Source: Gluconobacter sphaericus NBRC 12467
Lineage (GTDB): Bacteria; Pseudomonadota; Alphaproteobacteria; Acetobacterales; Acetobacteraceae
Assembly (NCBI RefSeq): GCF_006539125.1
Contig: NZ_BJMK01000001.1
Coordinates: 310,001-374,000, forward strand
Length of the DNA: 64,000 nt
Direction of reading: 5' to 3'
Shown here: one piece after another, positions 25,364 to 33,740 of the stretch
Numbering within the stretch: position 1 is the stretch's first letter
Layout of the letters: the number at the start of each line of letters is the position of its first letter
Made by a program: the position numbers and the translations under genes
The notes under the pieces: generated by a model
Told to the model about the DNA's origin: nothing
What the model saw: the letters and a program-made list of their open reading frames with translations, nothing else
Database searches by the model: none

Positions 25364-26680
25364 TCAGGACGTGCGGCGCAGCCGCTTGCGCTGGCTGGAT
25401 TTCGCAATACCAAGCCCCTCGCGATATTTCGCAACGGTGCGGCGCTGGATGGAGAAGCCTTCCTTTTGGAGGAGAGCTGTCAGGGCATCATCGGACAGGA
25501 CGTCGTCGCCTTCTGCTGAGATCAGTCCCTGAAGACGATGCTGGATGGCGTGGGCGCTCTGGGTCGTGCCGTCTCCGGATGGAAGAGCGGTTGAAAAGAA
25601 GAGCTTCAGTGGGACGGTTCCCTGCGGTGTGTCGATGTATTTGTTGCTGACAATGCGACTGATGGTGCTTTCATGCAGCTCCGTGCGCTCGGCGATTTCG
25701 CGCATGGTCAGGGGACGCAGGGCGGCTGGACCGTCGCGCAGGAAGGCGGCCTGATGCTGGACGATGGCATAACCGACGGTGAGGAGCGACTGTTTGCGGT
25801 TTTGCAGGGCACGGATCAGCGCTGTGGCTTCGGTGGCATAGGTGAGGAGTGTTTTTCCGGCGTCCGTATGGCTGTCAATCTGCGCACGCAGTGCATCGTC
25901 GAAGCGGAGTTTGGGAAGCAGGCGCGTGTTGAAGGTCAGGCGAAACCCGGAGCCGTTAGCGCGAACGATCAGGTCGGGTTCAATAGGTGGCGCGGGTGGC
26001 GGAAGGCTGAGGCCAGGGTGTGGATCAAGGGCCTGAATCTCGGACAGCATGTCCAGCAAGTCTTCCTGATCGAGGGCGCATTTTTCGCGGAGTTTGCGCC
26101 AGTCCCGTCGGGCGAGGAGATCCAGATTGTCGAGCAGGATCTGCATCGCGGGATCGAGCCGGTTCCGGACCCGGAGTTGTGCGGCCAGACATTCTTCAAG
26201 GGAGCGGGCGAAAAGACCCGCTGGCTCAAAATGCATGAGGATCTGTCGGATTTCTTCGAGCCGGGAGGCATCCATACCAAGTGCGGTCGCGAGATCCGTG
26301 ACAGACACAGTCAGACGACCGGTTTCATCGAGCGTGTCCAGTAGATGGAAAGCGGCGTTCTGCTCATCTGGAGGAATGGAAAGGCGGATCTGAAGGACCA
26401 GATCGTCACGGTCGGACGGGGGCGGCGCTGCGGCTTCCGGACGGTCGGGCGCTATGGTGAAATGGTCCGGGTCGTCATCGTGGAACTCGTCTGACGCAGG
26501 CAGGGCGTCAGGGACTGAGACATCGGGCTCCAGAATGAGGAGTGGGTTGGTCTCACAGACCTGCCGGAGATGCTGGGCGAGATCGGTCTGCGTATATTGC
26601 AGTAGGGCGATCGCCTGGCGCAATTGAGGCGTCATGACGAGAGACTGCGACTGACGCTGGATCAGGCCCGGGACAAGCAT
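25364..26680 (-). CDS. rpoN: RNA polymerase sigma-54 factor
   Basis: Alternative sigma factor that needs AAA+ activators and reads -24/-12 promoters, often for nitrogen genes. Region I is Gln and Leu rich (Arg-Gln-Ser-Gln-Ser-Leu-Val-Met-Thr-Pro-Gln-Leu). The helix-turn-helix and the RpoN box near the C-terminus (Arg-Arg-Thr-Val-Ala-Lys-Tyr-Arg-Glu, usual first Ala replaced by Gln) are intact. 438 residues, somewhat shorter than E. coli (477), the loss being in the acidic region II. It follows lptB by 9 bases, as in E. coli. Confidence 0.95.
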   Translation of the reverse strand: MLVPGLIQRQSQSLVMTPQLRQAIALLQYTQTDLAQHLRQVCETNPLLILEPDVSVPDALPASDEFHDDDPDHFTIAPDRPEAAAPPPSDRDDLVLQIRLSIPPDEQNAAFHLLDTLDETGRLTVSVTDLATALGMDASRLEEIRQILMHFEPAGLFARSLEECLAAQLRVRNRLDPAMQILLDNLDLLARRDWRKLREKCALDQEDLLDMLSEIQALDPHPGLSLPPPAPPIEPDLIVRANGSGFRLTFNTRLLPKLRFDDALRAQIDSHTDAGKTLLTYATEATALIRALQNRKQSLLTVGYAIVQHQAAFLRDGPAALRPLTMREIAERTELHESTISRIVSNKYIDTPQGTVPLKLFFSTALPSGDGTTQSAHAIQHRLQGLISAEGDDVLSDDALTALLQKEGFSIQRRTVAKYREGLGIAKSSQRKRLRRTS

Positions 26681-26689
26681 CCCGGTATG

Positions 26690-27445
26690 TTACAGCGAGA
26701 AATTCTCTCCGAGATAGACCCGGCGGACATCTTCGTTCGCAACAATGGCTTCGGGTGTCCCTTCCATCAGGACTTGGCCGCCATGCATGATATAGGCGCG
26801 GTCAATGACTTCGAGCGTTTCGCGGACGTTATGGTCCGTGATCAGCACCCCGATACCGCGATCCTTCAGATGCGAAACGAGATCGCGGATTTCACCGACG
26901 GCAATCGGATCAATGCCGGCAAGCGGTTCATCAAGCAGGATGTAGTTCGGCTGGCTGGCGAGTGCACGGGCAATTTCCAGACGGCGGCGTTCACCACCGG
27001 ACAGGGCGAGCGAAGGCGAGCGGCGTAGATGGGTAATGCCGAACTCGGCCAGCAGGCCGTTAAGCATCAAGTCGCGCTTTTCCGGGTCGGGCTCGACGAC
27101 CTCAAGTGCCGCCATAATGTTCTGTTCGACATTCAGGCCACGGAAAATGCTGGCTTCCTGCGGCAGGTAGCCAACACCGAGACGCGCACGGCGATACATC
27201 GGAAGTTGCGTGATGTCCGCGCCATCCAGCGTGATGGTCCCGGTGTCGGGCTGTACGAGGCCGACGATCATATAAAAACTGGTCGTCTTGCCCGCACCGT
27301 TCGGGCCGAGGAGGCCAACGGCTTCGCCGCGCTGCACCTGAAGCGAGACGTTCTTGACGACTGCACGTTTCTTGTAGGATTTGCCGATGCCACTTGCGAC
27401 CAGACCGGTCGGGGGTGGCGGAGAGGGGATGTAGCTGTCTGTCAC
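26690..27445 (-). CDS. lptB: LPS export ABC transporter ATP-binding protein
   Basis: ATPase of the LptB2FGC transporter that lifts LPS from the inner membrane. Walker A is at 47-54 (Gly-Pro-Asn-Gly-Ala-Gly-Lys-Thr), the ABC signature Leu-Ser-Gly-Gly-Glu-Arg-Arg-Arg is near 152, and Walker B Ile-Leu-Leu-Asp-Glu-Pro is near 172. 251 residues. It overlaps lptA by four bases. LptF and LptG are not in the window. Confidence 0.96.
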   Translation of the reverse strand: MTDSYIPSPPPPTGLVASGIGKSYKKRAVVKNVSLQVQRGEAVGLLGPNGAGKTTSFYMIVGLVQPDTGTITLDGADITQLPMYRRARLGVGYLPQEASIFRGLNVEQNIMAALEVVEPDPEKRDLMLNGLLAEFGITHLRRSPSLALSGGERRRLEIARALASQPNYILLDEPLAGIDPIAVGEIRDLVSHLKDRGIGVLITDHNVRETLEVIDRAYIMHGGQVLMEGTPEAIVANEDVRRVYLGENFSL

Positions 27446-28401
27446 TTGGGTGCCTGGCTGCTGTTGGCCTCGTTCGGCACGACGAGCCCCTGAATGGGCG
27501 AATCCGTGCCCGGCAGCATGGTTGCAATGCCGGTCTTCATGTTCACGATGGCCTGCGAACCATTATTCTGGTTTTGGCCCTGCGTGACATGCACATGCCC
27601 GATCAGGCGTGCGATCTGGGTGTCGAAAACATAGACGCCGCGGTCGCCGGTAGCGGTCTGGGTCGGGGTACGGAGGACAACGTGTCCCCAGCCGTAGGCG
27701 CGGTCGAGCTTTGAGGCGCCGCCGCCCATCGGATTGGAGGAATCGGTGGCCTGGGCCGGCTTGGCCGACTGTGGCTGTCCTGGTGCAGGTGCGTCGCTGG
27801 GTTTGCTGAAGGAGACCAGAACGTCCGCCTTGACCTGCTTGCCATCATTGGTGGTTACGGTGGCATCACCGCGACCGACCGACATGCGTGTCTTCGAGTG
27901 ATACTCCATCACGTCACGTGCAGTCAGGACGTCCTGCGGGGTCGTCAGTTTGAGATGCTTTCCGGTCATGACCATTACGGCCTGATCCATGTCGTACAGG
28001 GCATGATCGCCCCAACCCTGATCGGTCTGGTTGTAAATATGGACGTTGCCGCGAGCCTCGATCCGATACAGCTCAAGAGAACCTCCCATCGGGTCGCCGC
28101 TGTTATCCTTGGCGTTAGCCGGGGAAGGAGGAGGAGCAGGCTGTCCCGGAGGTGGAGTTTTCTTGCGCAGATATCCGATCAGCGTGTCCGCATCGACCGT
28201 CACATCTCCACGCACGGCCCGTGCGCCTCCCGTAAGCGTCACGGTCTGGGCGTTGCGGTCATAGATCTCTTCTTTTTTCCAGAAGAGCTGGACGGCTTCG
28301 CCGTGGGACATGTCCAGTCCGTCCGCATGTGCCGGGGCTGGGGGAAGCGCGAGCGGCAGGGCGATGAGGAGGGGGAGGAGGGCTGCGGGGCGGGGGGTCA
28401 T
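27442..28401 (-). CDS. lptA: LPS transport periplasmic protein LptA (OstA family)
   Basis: Periplasmic bridge protein that carries LPS between inner and outer membranes. Signal peptide at about residues 1-27 (Ala-His-Ala-Asp cleavage region), then an OstA beta-jellyroll. At 319 residues it is far longer than E. coli LptA (185), with Pro-rich inserts near residues 88-102 and a long C-terminal part, as often in Alphaproteobacteria. It overlaps lptB and lptC by four bases each. Confidence 0.9.
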   Translation of the reverse strand: MTPRPAALLPLLIALPLALPPAPAHADGLDMSHGEAVQLFWKKEEIYDRNAQTVTLTGGARAVRGDVTVDADTLIGYLRKKTPPPGQPAPPPSPANAKDNSGDPMGGSLELYRIEARGNVHIYNQTDQGWGDHALYDMDQAVMVMTGKHLKLTTPQDVLTARDVMEYHSKTRMSVGRGDATVTTNDGKQVKADVLVSFSKPSDAPAPGQPQSAKPAQATDSSNPMGGGASKLDRAYGWGHVVLRTPTQTATGDRGVYVFDTQIARLIGHVHVTQGQNQNNGSQAIVNMKTGIATMLPGTDSPIQGLVVPNEANSSQAPK

Positions 28402-29204
28402 TTTTCGGTCTTCAGTCCTTGCAGGTGCAGGCGGGCCGCCGCACTCGGAGGGCCGTTGTCATCGTTGCGGACCGTCAGTCCCGGTCCTGTAAACTGCATG
28501 ATACCTGCATGCTGGTCCAGAAAATAGCCTTGGGCGTCCTGCCGGCCGAAGGGACCTTCAGCGTGGACCCAGTCGCGGGATGCGATCACGCCGGCTTTAA
28601 GGTCCAGATCGGCGGAGGGGCCGTTCAACAGCAGGCCGTCGTCACGGTAGAGCACGACGTTGTCGTCGAGATCCAGCGTCTGTTCGTGCTGCATGTAAAC
28701 GCCGCGATCGGAGCGGATATGGGCCCAGGAGTTGCCGGAGAGTTGGATGTCGGCGACCGGGTCGATCAGATCCACGCGATCAGGGCCCTGTTGGTGGGTG
28801 GTGCGGGCGGTGATCATGTAGGGGTGGTTATGGGCATCGAGGCCGCGATAGGTGGCCTGTTCCATGTTGCCGCTTTCCACGCGCAGACGAGCCATCTCCT
28901 TCAGGGCGGCGCGGTTCTGGTTCACGAGATGGGATATCTCGGGCCAGGCGGCGATGGAACTGAGCAGGACGAGGGCAAGGCCTGGCAGCGCCCATTTGGC
29001 GAATCCCAGGAGGGAGCGGCGGCGGGCAAGCTGTTCGGCGTCGGGGGCCTGACGGATGCGCTGGAAGGCTGCGCGGCGCAGGCTGTCGAGACGGGCGAGA
29101 CTCTCGGCGCGGTCGGGATCGAAATCTTCGCGGCGGATGCGGGGCTCGCCGTTTTCGGGGGGCGGAGCATTGGGGCCGGGAACGTTCGGGGTAGGGCCGT
29201 TCAT
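28398..29204 (-). CDS. lptC: LPS export protein LptC
   Basis: Bitopic inner membrane protein that hands LPS from LptB2FG to LptA. 268 residues: a cytoplasmic basic N-terminus of about 70 residues, one membrane helix near 72-92 and a periplasmic LptC domain rich in beta strands. The N-terminal extension is longer than in E. coli (191 residues in total). Four-base overlaps with kdsD upstream and lptA downstream show tight coupling. Confidence 0.9.
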   Translation of the reverse strand: MNGPTPNVPGPNAPPPENGEPRIRREDFDPDRAESLARLDSLRRAAFQRIRQAPDAEQLARRRSLLGFAKWALPGLALVLLSSIAAWPEISHLVNQNRAALKEMARLRVESGNMEQATYRGLDAHNHPYMITARTTHQQGPDRVDLIDPVADIQLSGNSWAHIRSDRGVYMQHEQTLDLDDNVVLYRDDGLLLNGPSADLDLKAGVIASRDWVHAEGPFGRQDAQGYFLDQHAGIMQFTGPGLTVRNDDNGPPSAAARLHLQGLKTEK

Positions 29205-30199
29205 GACAGGCCGCTTCGCAGGAGGTCGTGGACGTGGACGATTCCCGTGGGGCGCCGATCTTCATCCACGATGAAGAGGCTCGTGATGGGGCGTTCGCGC
29301 TGGTTCATGAGTTGCAGCACGTCCTGCGCCAGTGTCGTGGGGGTGGCGGTGACGGGGGCGGCGTTCATGACGTCCTTCGCCGTGGTTGTGTCGAGGTCAC
29401 CGGAGAGGGCGCGGCGCAGGTCGGCGTCCGTGATGAGGCCCTGAAGTACACCATTGTCATCAGTCACACCCATGCACCCGAATGACTTGCGTGTCATCTC
29501 GAGAATAACGGAGCGCAACGAGAGGCTGCTCTGTCCGAGAGGGAGGGCGTCACCTGTGTGCATCAGGTCACTGATGGGGCGCAGGCGGGCACCGAGGAGG
29601 CCGCCGGGGTGGAAAACTCCGAAGTCACGGGCGGTAAAGCCGCGTTTTTCAAGCAGTGCGAGGGCAAGTGCGTCGCCCAGGGCGAGTTGCAGCAGGGTGC
29701 TGGTCGTCGGCGCCAGCCCCATCGGGCAGGCCTCGGTGCTCGTGGGGAGGACCAGTGGGATCTCGGAAGCGCGGGCCAGGGCGGAGGTGCCGACCGAAGT
29801 AATGGCGATCACGCAGTGCTTCTGTCGGGCGGCATAGGCCAGAATCGCGGCGAGCTCGGTGCTTTCGCCGGAATTGGAGAAGGCCAGGATCAGGTCGCCC
29901 GGGGCCACCATGCCCAGATCGCCGTGGGCGGCTTCTGCGGGGTGTAGGAAAAGGGAGGGCGTGCCGGTGGAGGCAAGGGTGGCCTGAATCTTGCGGGCGA
30001 TATGGCCGGATTTGCCGATCCCGGTGACGATCAGGCGGCCTTCGCTCTCGGCGATGCGGTTCACGGCCTCGCAGAAGGCTTCTCCGAGCGGGCCGGAGAG
30101 GGCGTGTTCGAGGGCCTGAAGGCCTTTGCGCTCGATAGAGACGGTCTGGAGTGCCGAATCGAGCGCAGTACGGAAGGGGCGGGGCGACGGACGGTGCAT
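29201..30199 (-). CDS. kdsD: D-arabinose 5-phosphate isomerase (KpsF/GutQ family)
   Basis: Converts ribulose 5-phosphate to arabinose 5-phosphate, the precursor of Kdo. SIS domain at about 45-180 with the Gly-Ile-Gly-Lys-Ser-Gly-His motif, then two CBS domains at about 210-330. ATG 30199 gives 332 residues, the family size; the longer open frame upstream runs into nrnC. It is followed by lptC, but kdsC (Kdo 8-phosphate phosphatase), which sits between them in E. coli, is absent here. Confidence 0.93.
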   Translation of the reverse strand: MHRPSPRPFRTALDSALQTVSIERKGLQALEHALSGPLGEAFCEAVNRIAESEGRLIVTGIGKSGHIARKIQATLASTGTPSLFLHPAEAAHGDLGMVAPGDLILAFSNSGESTELAAILAYAARQKHCVIAITSVGTSALARASEIPLVLPTSTEACPMGLAPTTSTLLQLALGDALALALLEKRGFTARDFGVFHPGGLLGARLRPISDLMHTGDALPLGQSSLSLRSVILEMTRKSFGCMGVTDDNGVLQGLITDADLRRALSGDLDTTTAKDVMNAAPVTATPTTLAQDVLQLMNQRERPITSLFIVDEDRRPTGIVHVHDLLRSGLS

Positions 30200-30218
30200 G
30201 TTCAGGCCAGGCGGGAAA

Positions 30219-30863
30219 TCAGGCGCGATGCGAGAAAATGTCGGGCTCTTCGTAGCCCATGAGGTCCAGTCGGCAGCGGGCCGGAAGGAAATCGTAGCAG
30301 GCCTGCGCAAGGTCACGGCGGTTTTCACGGATCAGCATGGCTTCGAGCTTATCCCACAATGCGTGAAGATACAGCACGTCCGAAGCGGCATAGAGGAGTT
30401 GGTCAGGGGTGAGGGTTTGTGCGCCCCAGTCTGAACTCTGCTGGTGTTTGGAGATTTCGACGCCAAGAAGGTCGCGGCACAGATAGGCCAGGCCGTGGCG
30501 GTTGGTGAAGGTGTAGACCAGTCGGGCGGCGATCTTGGTGCAGATAACCGATGGGATTGTGATGTCGAAGGCGTTCTGCAGGACTGCGACGTCAAAGCGT
30601 GCGAAATGCATCAGCTTGGTGACGGAATCGTCTGTCAGAAGAGCTTTGAGGTTCGGGCAGTCATAGCCGCGGCCACCCATGGAGGCCGGCTTGATCTGGA
30701 CGAGATGGGCTTCACCGTCGCCGGCTGAAAGCTGGACGAGGCAGAGGCGGTCACGATGGGGATTGAGACCCATAGTCTCGGTATCGATGGCGACGAGAGG
30801 GCCTAAATCAAAGTCATCCGGCAGATCGCCGTCATGAAGATGGATGGCGCTCTGCGAACTCAT
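30219..30863 (-). CDS. nrnC: 3'-5' exoribonuclease, NrnC/RNase D-like (DEDD family)
   Basis: DEDD nuclease. Asp27 and Glu29 (Ile-Asp-Thr-Glu-Thr) form Exo I, Phe-Asp near residue 95 Exo II and Tyr-Ala-Ala-Ser-Asp near residue 169 Exo III. At 214 residues it has only the nuclease domain and lacks the HRDC domains of RNase D (about 375 residues). This matches alphaproteobacterial NrnC, which degrades dinucleotides such as pGpG in organisms without Orn. It is 19 bases upstream of kdsD, same strand. Confidence 0.85.
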   Translation of the reverse strand: MSSQSAIHLHDGDLPDDFDLGPLVAIDTETMGLNPHRDRLCLVQLSAGDGEAHLVQIKPASMGGRGYDCPNLKALLTDDSVTKLMHFARFDVAVLQNAFDITIPSVICTKIAARLVYTFTNRHGLAYLCRDLLGVEISKHQQSSDWGAQTLTPDQLLYAASDVLYLHALWDKLEAMLIRENRRDLAQACYDFLPARCRLDLMGYEEPDIFSHRA

Positions 30864-30895
30864 TTGTCGTCACCAAATTTTTTTGATCACCAGAG

Positions 30896-30920
30896 GATCG
30901 AGGCAGTATGTTGCCTGATC
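30896..30920 (-). other. Hairpin downstream of tRNA-Leu
   Basis: Read on the minus strand, GATCAGGCA and TGCCTCGATC form a 9-pair stem with a one-base bulge, starting 5 bases after the tRNA CCA end. No T tract follows, so it may be a 3' processing or protective structure and not a classical terminator. It also lies upstream of nrnC. Confidence 0.4.
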
Positions 30921-30925
30921 GTCTG

Positions 30926-31012
30926 TGGTGCCCAGAAGAAGACTCGAACTTCCACGTCCTTTCGGACACAGGTACCTGAAACCTGCGCGTCTACCAATTC
31001 CGCCATCTGGGC
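30926..31012 (-). tRNA. tRNA-Leu (anticodon CAG)
   Basis: Reverse-strand sequence folds as a class II tRNA: acceptor GCCCAGA/TCTGGGC, D arm with the GGTAGACGC element, anticodon stem CAGGT/ACCTG enclosing TTCAGGT (anticodon CAG, codon CUG), a variable arm containing GTCCGAAAGGAC, and a T arm with TTCGAGTC. The terminal CCA (30926-30928) is encoded in the DNA. Confidence 0.96.
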
Positions 31013-31067
31013 TCAGAAAGCACCGGGTTTTTTCAGTTTCCTGGAGCATCCCGGCTCGGTGAAGAGG

Positions 31068-31096
31068 CGTTTACCCCTGCACGTGTGGGGCGTCAA
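31068..31096 (-). promoter_or_regulatory. Sigma-70 type promoter for tRNA-Leu
   Basis: On the minus strand TTGACG (31096-31091) and TAAACG (31073-31068) are separated by exactly 17 bases, about 55 bases upstream of the tRNA 5' end. The -10 is imperfect. Confidence 0.5.
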
Positions 31097-31121
31097 CAGC
31101 TAAACTGAAAGAAAAACAACA

Positions 31122-32147
31122 ATGCGTACAAATTTTTCCGTAGAGGGGACTGGCGGCGGCATGAGTGACGGGATTTGTGAAGGGAGCGGGCCGGACAGGG
31201 GCGTGCAGTCCGTGGGGCGGGTTGTGGCGGTTCTGGGCGGTGGAGGCTTTGTTGGTCGCGAGCTGGTGGGGCGGCTTGTGGCGTCGGGGCATGTGGTGCG
31301 TGTTGGCAGTCGCAATCCCGAGGGCGATCAGGCGTTGGCCCGCTTTCCGGGTGATGGGCGTGTGGAGTTCATCAAAGCGTCCGTGAATGACGTGGGTTCG
31401 CTGGAGCGTCTGTTCAGTGGAGCTGATGCGGGAATCAATCTTGTGTCGATCATGTCGCCGGATGTGAAGGCGATGCATCGCGTCAATGTGGAGGGTGCGC
31501 GTCTGGCGGCGCTTGCGGCGCAGCGCGAGGGCGTAGGGCAGTATATGCACATGTCTGCCATCGGGGCTTCGATACGCTCGCCTGGGAATTATGGGCGGAG
31601 CAAGAGGCTGGCCGAGTGTGCGGTGCGGGAGGTGTTTCCGGAATCTGCGCTATTGCGGCCTTCAGTGATTTTTGGGCCCGACGACAGTTTCTTCAACATG
31701 TTCGCGTTGATTGCGAAGCTCTCGCCGGTGTTGCCGGTGTTTGCGGCGGGGACGCGGTTCCAGCCGGTCTATGTTGGGGATGTGGCGCGGGCGGCGATGG
31801 CGCTGCTGACGCCGGAGCGTGCGGGCATGACAGTCGAGGCGGGTGGGCCGGATGTGCTGACCATGAAAGAGCTGATGGCGTTCGTGCTGGAGGCGTCGGG
31901 TCGTCGTCGGTTGCTGTTGCCGGTGCCGGACTGGGTGGCAAAGCTGGAGGCGGAAATCCTTGAGGCGTTGCCGGGGCATCTGCTGACGCGGGATCAGGTC
32001 GTGATGATGGGGCTGGATAATGTGGTGCAGCCGGGTGCGGATGATCTCCAGTCGCTCGGGATGAAGCCGACGGCGATGCGGAGTGTGGTGCCGGGTTATT
32101 TGAATGGTAGTGTTTGTGAGACTTGGCGGCGGTTTCGGAAATTATAG
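31122..32147 (+). CDS. Complex I NDUFA9-type NAD(P)-binding protein (extended SDR family)
   Basis: Atypical short-chain dehydrogenase related to NDUFA9, an accessory or assembly protein of NADH dehydrogenase; bacterial homologues are usually annotated only as NAD-dependent epimerases. The Rossmann motif is Val-Leu-Gly-Gly-Gly-Gly-Phe-Val-Gly near residue 34. The usual active-site pair Tyr-X3-Lys appears as Tyr-Gly-Arg-Ser-Lys near residue 156, so catalysis cannot be excluded. 341 residues from ATG 31122. ATG 31161 would give 328 and fits the family start equally well. Monocistronic. Confidence 0.85.
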   Translation: MRTNFSVEGTGGGMSDGICEGSGPDRGVQSVGRVVAVLGGGGFVGRELVGRLVASGHVVRVGSRNPEGDQALARFPGDGRVEFIKASVNDVGSLERLFSGADAGINLVSIMSPDVKAMHRVNVEGARLAALAAQREGVGQYMHMSAIGASIRSPGNYGRSKRLAECAVREVFPESALLRPSVIFGPDDSFFNMFALIAKLSPVLPVFAAGTRFQPVYVGDVARAAMALLTPERAGMTVEAGGPDVLTMKELMAFVLEASGRRRLLLPVPDWVAKLEAEILEALPGHLLTRDQVVMMGLDNVVQPGADDLQSLGMKPTAMRSVVPGYLNGSVCETWRRFRKL

Positions 32148-32163
32148 GTCCGATATGGACCTA
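32145..32163. repeat. Inverted repeat after the NDUFA9-like gene
   Basis: TAGGTCC (32145-32151) and GGACCTA (32157-32163) form a perfect 7-base inverted repeat with a 5-base spacer, beginning in the stop codon. It could be a weak terminator (no T run) or a protein-binding site. Confidence 0.5.
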
Positions 32164-32220
32164 AATAAGTGTGTGAAAAATGCCTCAGGAAGGCTGTGGA
32201 TGGGGTATTTCCAATGAAGG

Positions 32221-32235
32221 GTCAGCACTGCTGAC
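32221..32235. promoter_or_regulatory. Palindromic operator candidate upstream of gltD-gltB
   Basis: GTCAGCA, C, TGCTGAC is a perfect 15-base palindrome 64 bases before the gltD ATG. Its inner part fits the T-N11-A pattern of LysR-type regulator sites, the class that includes GltC, the gltAB regulator of Bacillus. No regulator gene is adjacent. Confidence 0.4.
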
Positions 32236-32299
32236 TATTATTGGATAAAGTGACGGAATAGCTGCATTCTTACTCGCATGTTTGCAGGAGACACGACGC

Positions 32300-33706
32300 A
32301 TGGCCGAACGGATGTTGCAGTTCGTCACCCACCCCCAGGTGCTTCCGGAGAAGCGCGATGCGGCTGAACGCCGTCAGGACTTCGGGGAGATTTATCGTGG
32401 GTTCGCGCGCAGCCGGGCGGAAGAGCAGGCGTCGCGGTGTTCGCAGTGCGGGATTCCGTTCTGCTCCGTGCATTGTCCGCTGGGGAACAACATTCCCGAC
32501 TGGCTGAAGCTGACGGCTGAGGACCGGCTTGAGGAAGCGTATGAGATGTCGTCCGCGACGAATACGTTTCCGGAGATCTGCGGGCGGATCTGTCCGCAGG
32601 ACCGGCTGTGCGAAGGCAACTGCGTCATCAACAAGGGCTTTGAAAGCGTCACCATTGGTGCTGTCGAGCGCTTCATCACGGAAAATGCGTTCGAGCAGGG
32701 TTGGGTGAAGCCGGCACTTCCGGATCGTGAACTTGGGCGCAGTGTCGGGGTCGTGGGGTCTGGTCCTGCGGGGCTGGCCTGTGCGGAGCGGCTGCGGGCG
32801 CAGGGTTATGAGGTTCATGTCTATGAGCGTCAGGACCGTGTGGGTGGATTGCTGACTTACGGCATTCCGAGCTTCAAGCTGGAAAAACATGTGGTGGCGC
32901 GCCGTCATGCGCTGCTGGAAGAGCAGGGGATCGTGTTCCATCTCTCCACGCCTGTTGGTTCGGGCGAGGGGGAGACGGCGCTTGAGGATCTGCGGGCGCG
33001 GCATGATGCGGTGTTTCTCGCGACGGGTGTGTATCGCTCGCGCGATGTGAAGGTGCCGGGGGCTGGTCTTGAGGGTGTTGTCGATGCGATCGACTTCCTG
33101 ACGGCGTCCAACCGTCGTGGCTATGACGAGGATCCGGGCGAGGATGCGGCGCTTCATGCGAAGGGCCGTCGGGTTGTGGTTATTGGCGGTGGTGACACGG
33201 CCATGGACTGCGTGCGCACGTCGATCCGTCAGGGTGCCGAGCGTGTGACCTGTGTTTACCGCCGGGACCGGGCGAATATGCCGGGATCGCGGCAGGAAGT
33301 TTACAATGCCGAGGAAGAAGGTGCGCAGTTCGAATGGCTGGGCTCGCCTGAGGCATTTCTCGGTGATGGCAGCGTGTCGGGCGTACGGGTTCTGAAGATG
33401 CGACTGGGGGCTCCGGATGCGTCGGGGCGCCGGTCTATCGAGGGCACGGGGCAGCATGACGTGATTGAGGGCGATCTGGTCATCAAGGCTCTGGGCTTTG
33501 ATCCTGAGGATCTGCCGGGGCAGTTCGCGGCTCCTGATCTGGCTGTGACGCGCTGGGGCACGCTAACGGTGCCGCCGGGTGGCTTTGAGACGAGCTTGCC
33601 GGGTGTGTTCGCCGGGGGCGATTATCGTGCGCGGAGCGAGCCTTGTCGTCTGGGCGATCAAGGACGGCCGGGATGCGGCCGATGCGATCCATCATCATCT
33701 GACTGA
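32300..33706 (+). CDS. gltD: Glutamate synthase small subunit, C-terminus disrupted by a one-base frameshift
   Basis: GltD passes electrons from NADPH via FAD and Fe-S clusters to GltB. Two Cys-rich cluster motifs lie near residues 47-60 and 95-110, then the FAD motif Gly-Ser-Gly-Pro-Ala-Gly-Leu near 157 and the NADPH motif Gly-Gly-Gly-Asp-Thr-Ala. ATG 32300 is chosen for its AGGAG site at 32286-32290; a TTG at 32282 also exists. After Phe-Ala-Gly-Gly-Asp (33608-33622) the reading frame turns to nonsense. Skipping one T at 33622/33623 restores the expected ending and runs to 33740. As written, 468 residues with a wrong last 28. Confidence 0.9.
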   Translation: MAERMLQFVTHPQVLPEKRDAAERRQDFGEIYRGFARSRAEEQASRCSQCGIPFCSVHCPLGNNIPDWLKLTAEDRLEEAYEMSSATNTFPEICGRICPQDRLCEGNCVINKGFESVTIGAVERFITENAFEQGWVKPALPDRELGRSVGVVGSGPAGLACAERLRAQGYEVHVYERQDRVGGLLTYGIPSFKLEKHVVARRHALLEEQGIVFHLSTPVGSGEGETALEDLRARHDAVFLATGVYRSRDVKVPGAGLEGVVDAIDFLTASNRRGYDEDPGEDAALHAKGRRVVVIGGGDTAMDCVRTSIRQGAERVTCVYRRDRANMPGSRQEVYNAEEEGAQFEWLGSPEAFLGDGSVSGVRVLKMRLGAPDASGRRSIEGTGQHDVIEGDLVIKALGFDPEDLPGQFAAPDLAVTRWGTLTVPPGGFETSLPGVFAGGDYRARSEPCRLGDQGRPGCGRCDPSSSD

Positions 33707-33740
33707 AACAGTAACCGGTTCTCTGGAGGCCGCGGAATGA
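33624..33740 (+). pseudogene. gltD: Out-of-frame 3' end of gltD
   Basis: Read from 33624 in the +1 frame this encodes Ile-Val-Arg-Gly-Ala-Ser-Leu-Val-Val-Trp-Ala-Ile and continues to Asp-Gly-Arg-Asp-Ala-Ala, the invariant C-terminal FAD-binding helix of GltD. It ends in TGA at 33738-33740, overlapping the gltB ATG by four bases as expected for an intact operon. The restored protein would have 479 residues. Either a real mutation or a base-calling error explains it. Confidence 0.9.

Noticed and set aside
28419-29444. 341-codon plus-strand frame
   Set aside because: Antisense to lptC and kdsD, Gly/Val/Asp rich, no recognisable domain, no ribosome site.
30834-31103. 89-codon plus-strand frame
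   Set aside because: Runs across the tRNA-Leu gene.
32270-33457. 395-codon minus-strand frame
   Set aside because: Antisense shadow of gltD.
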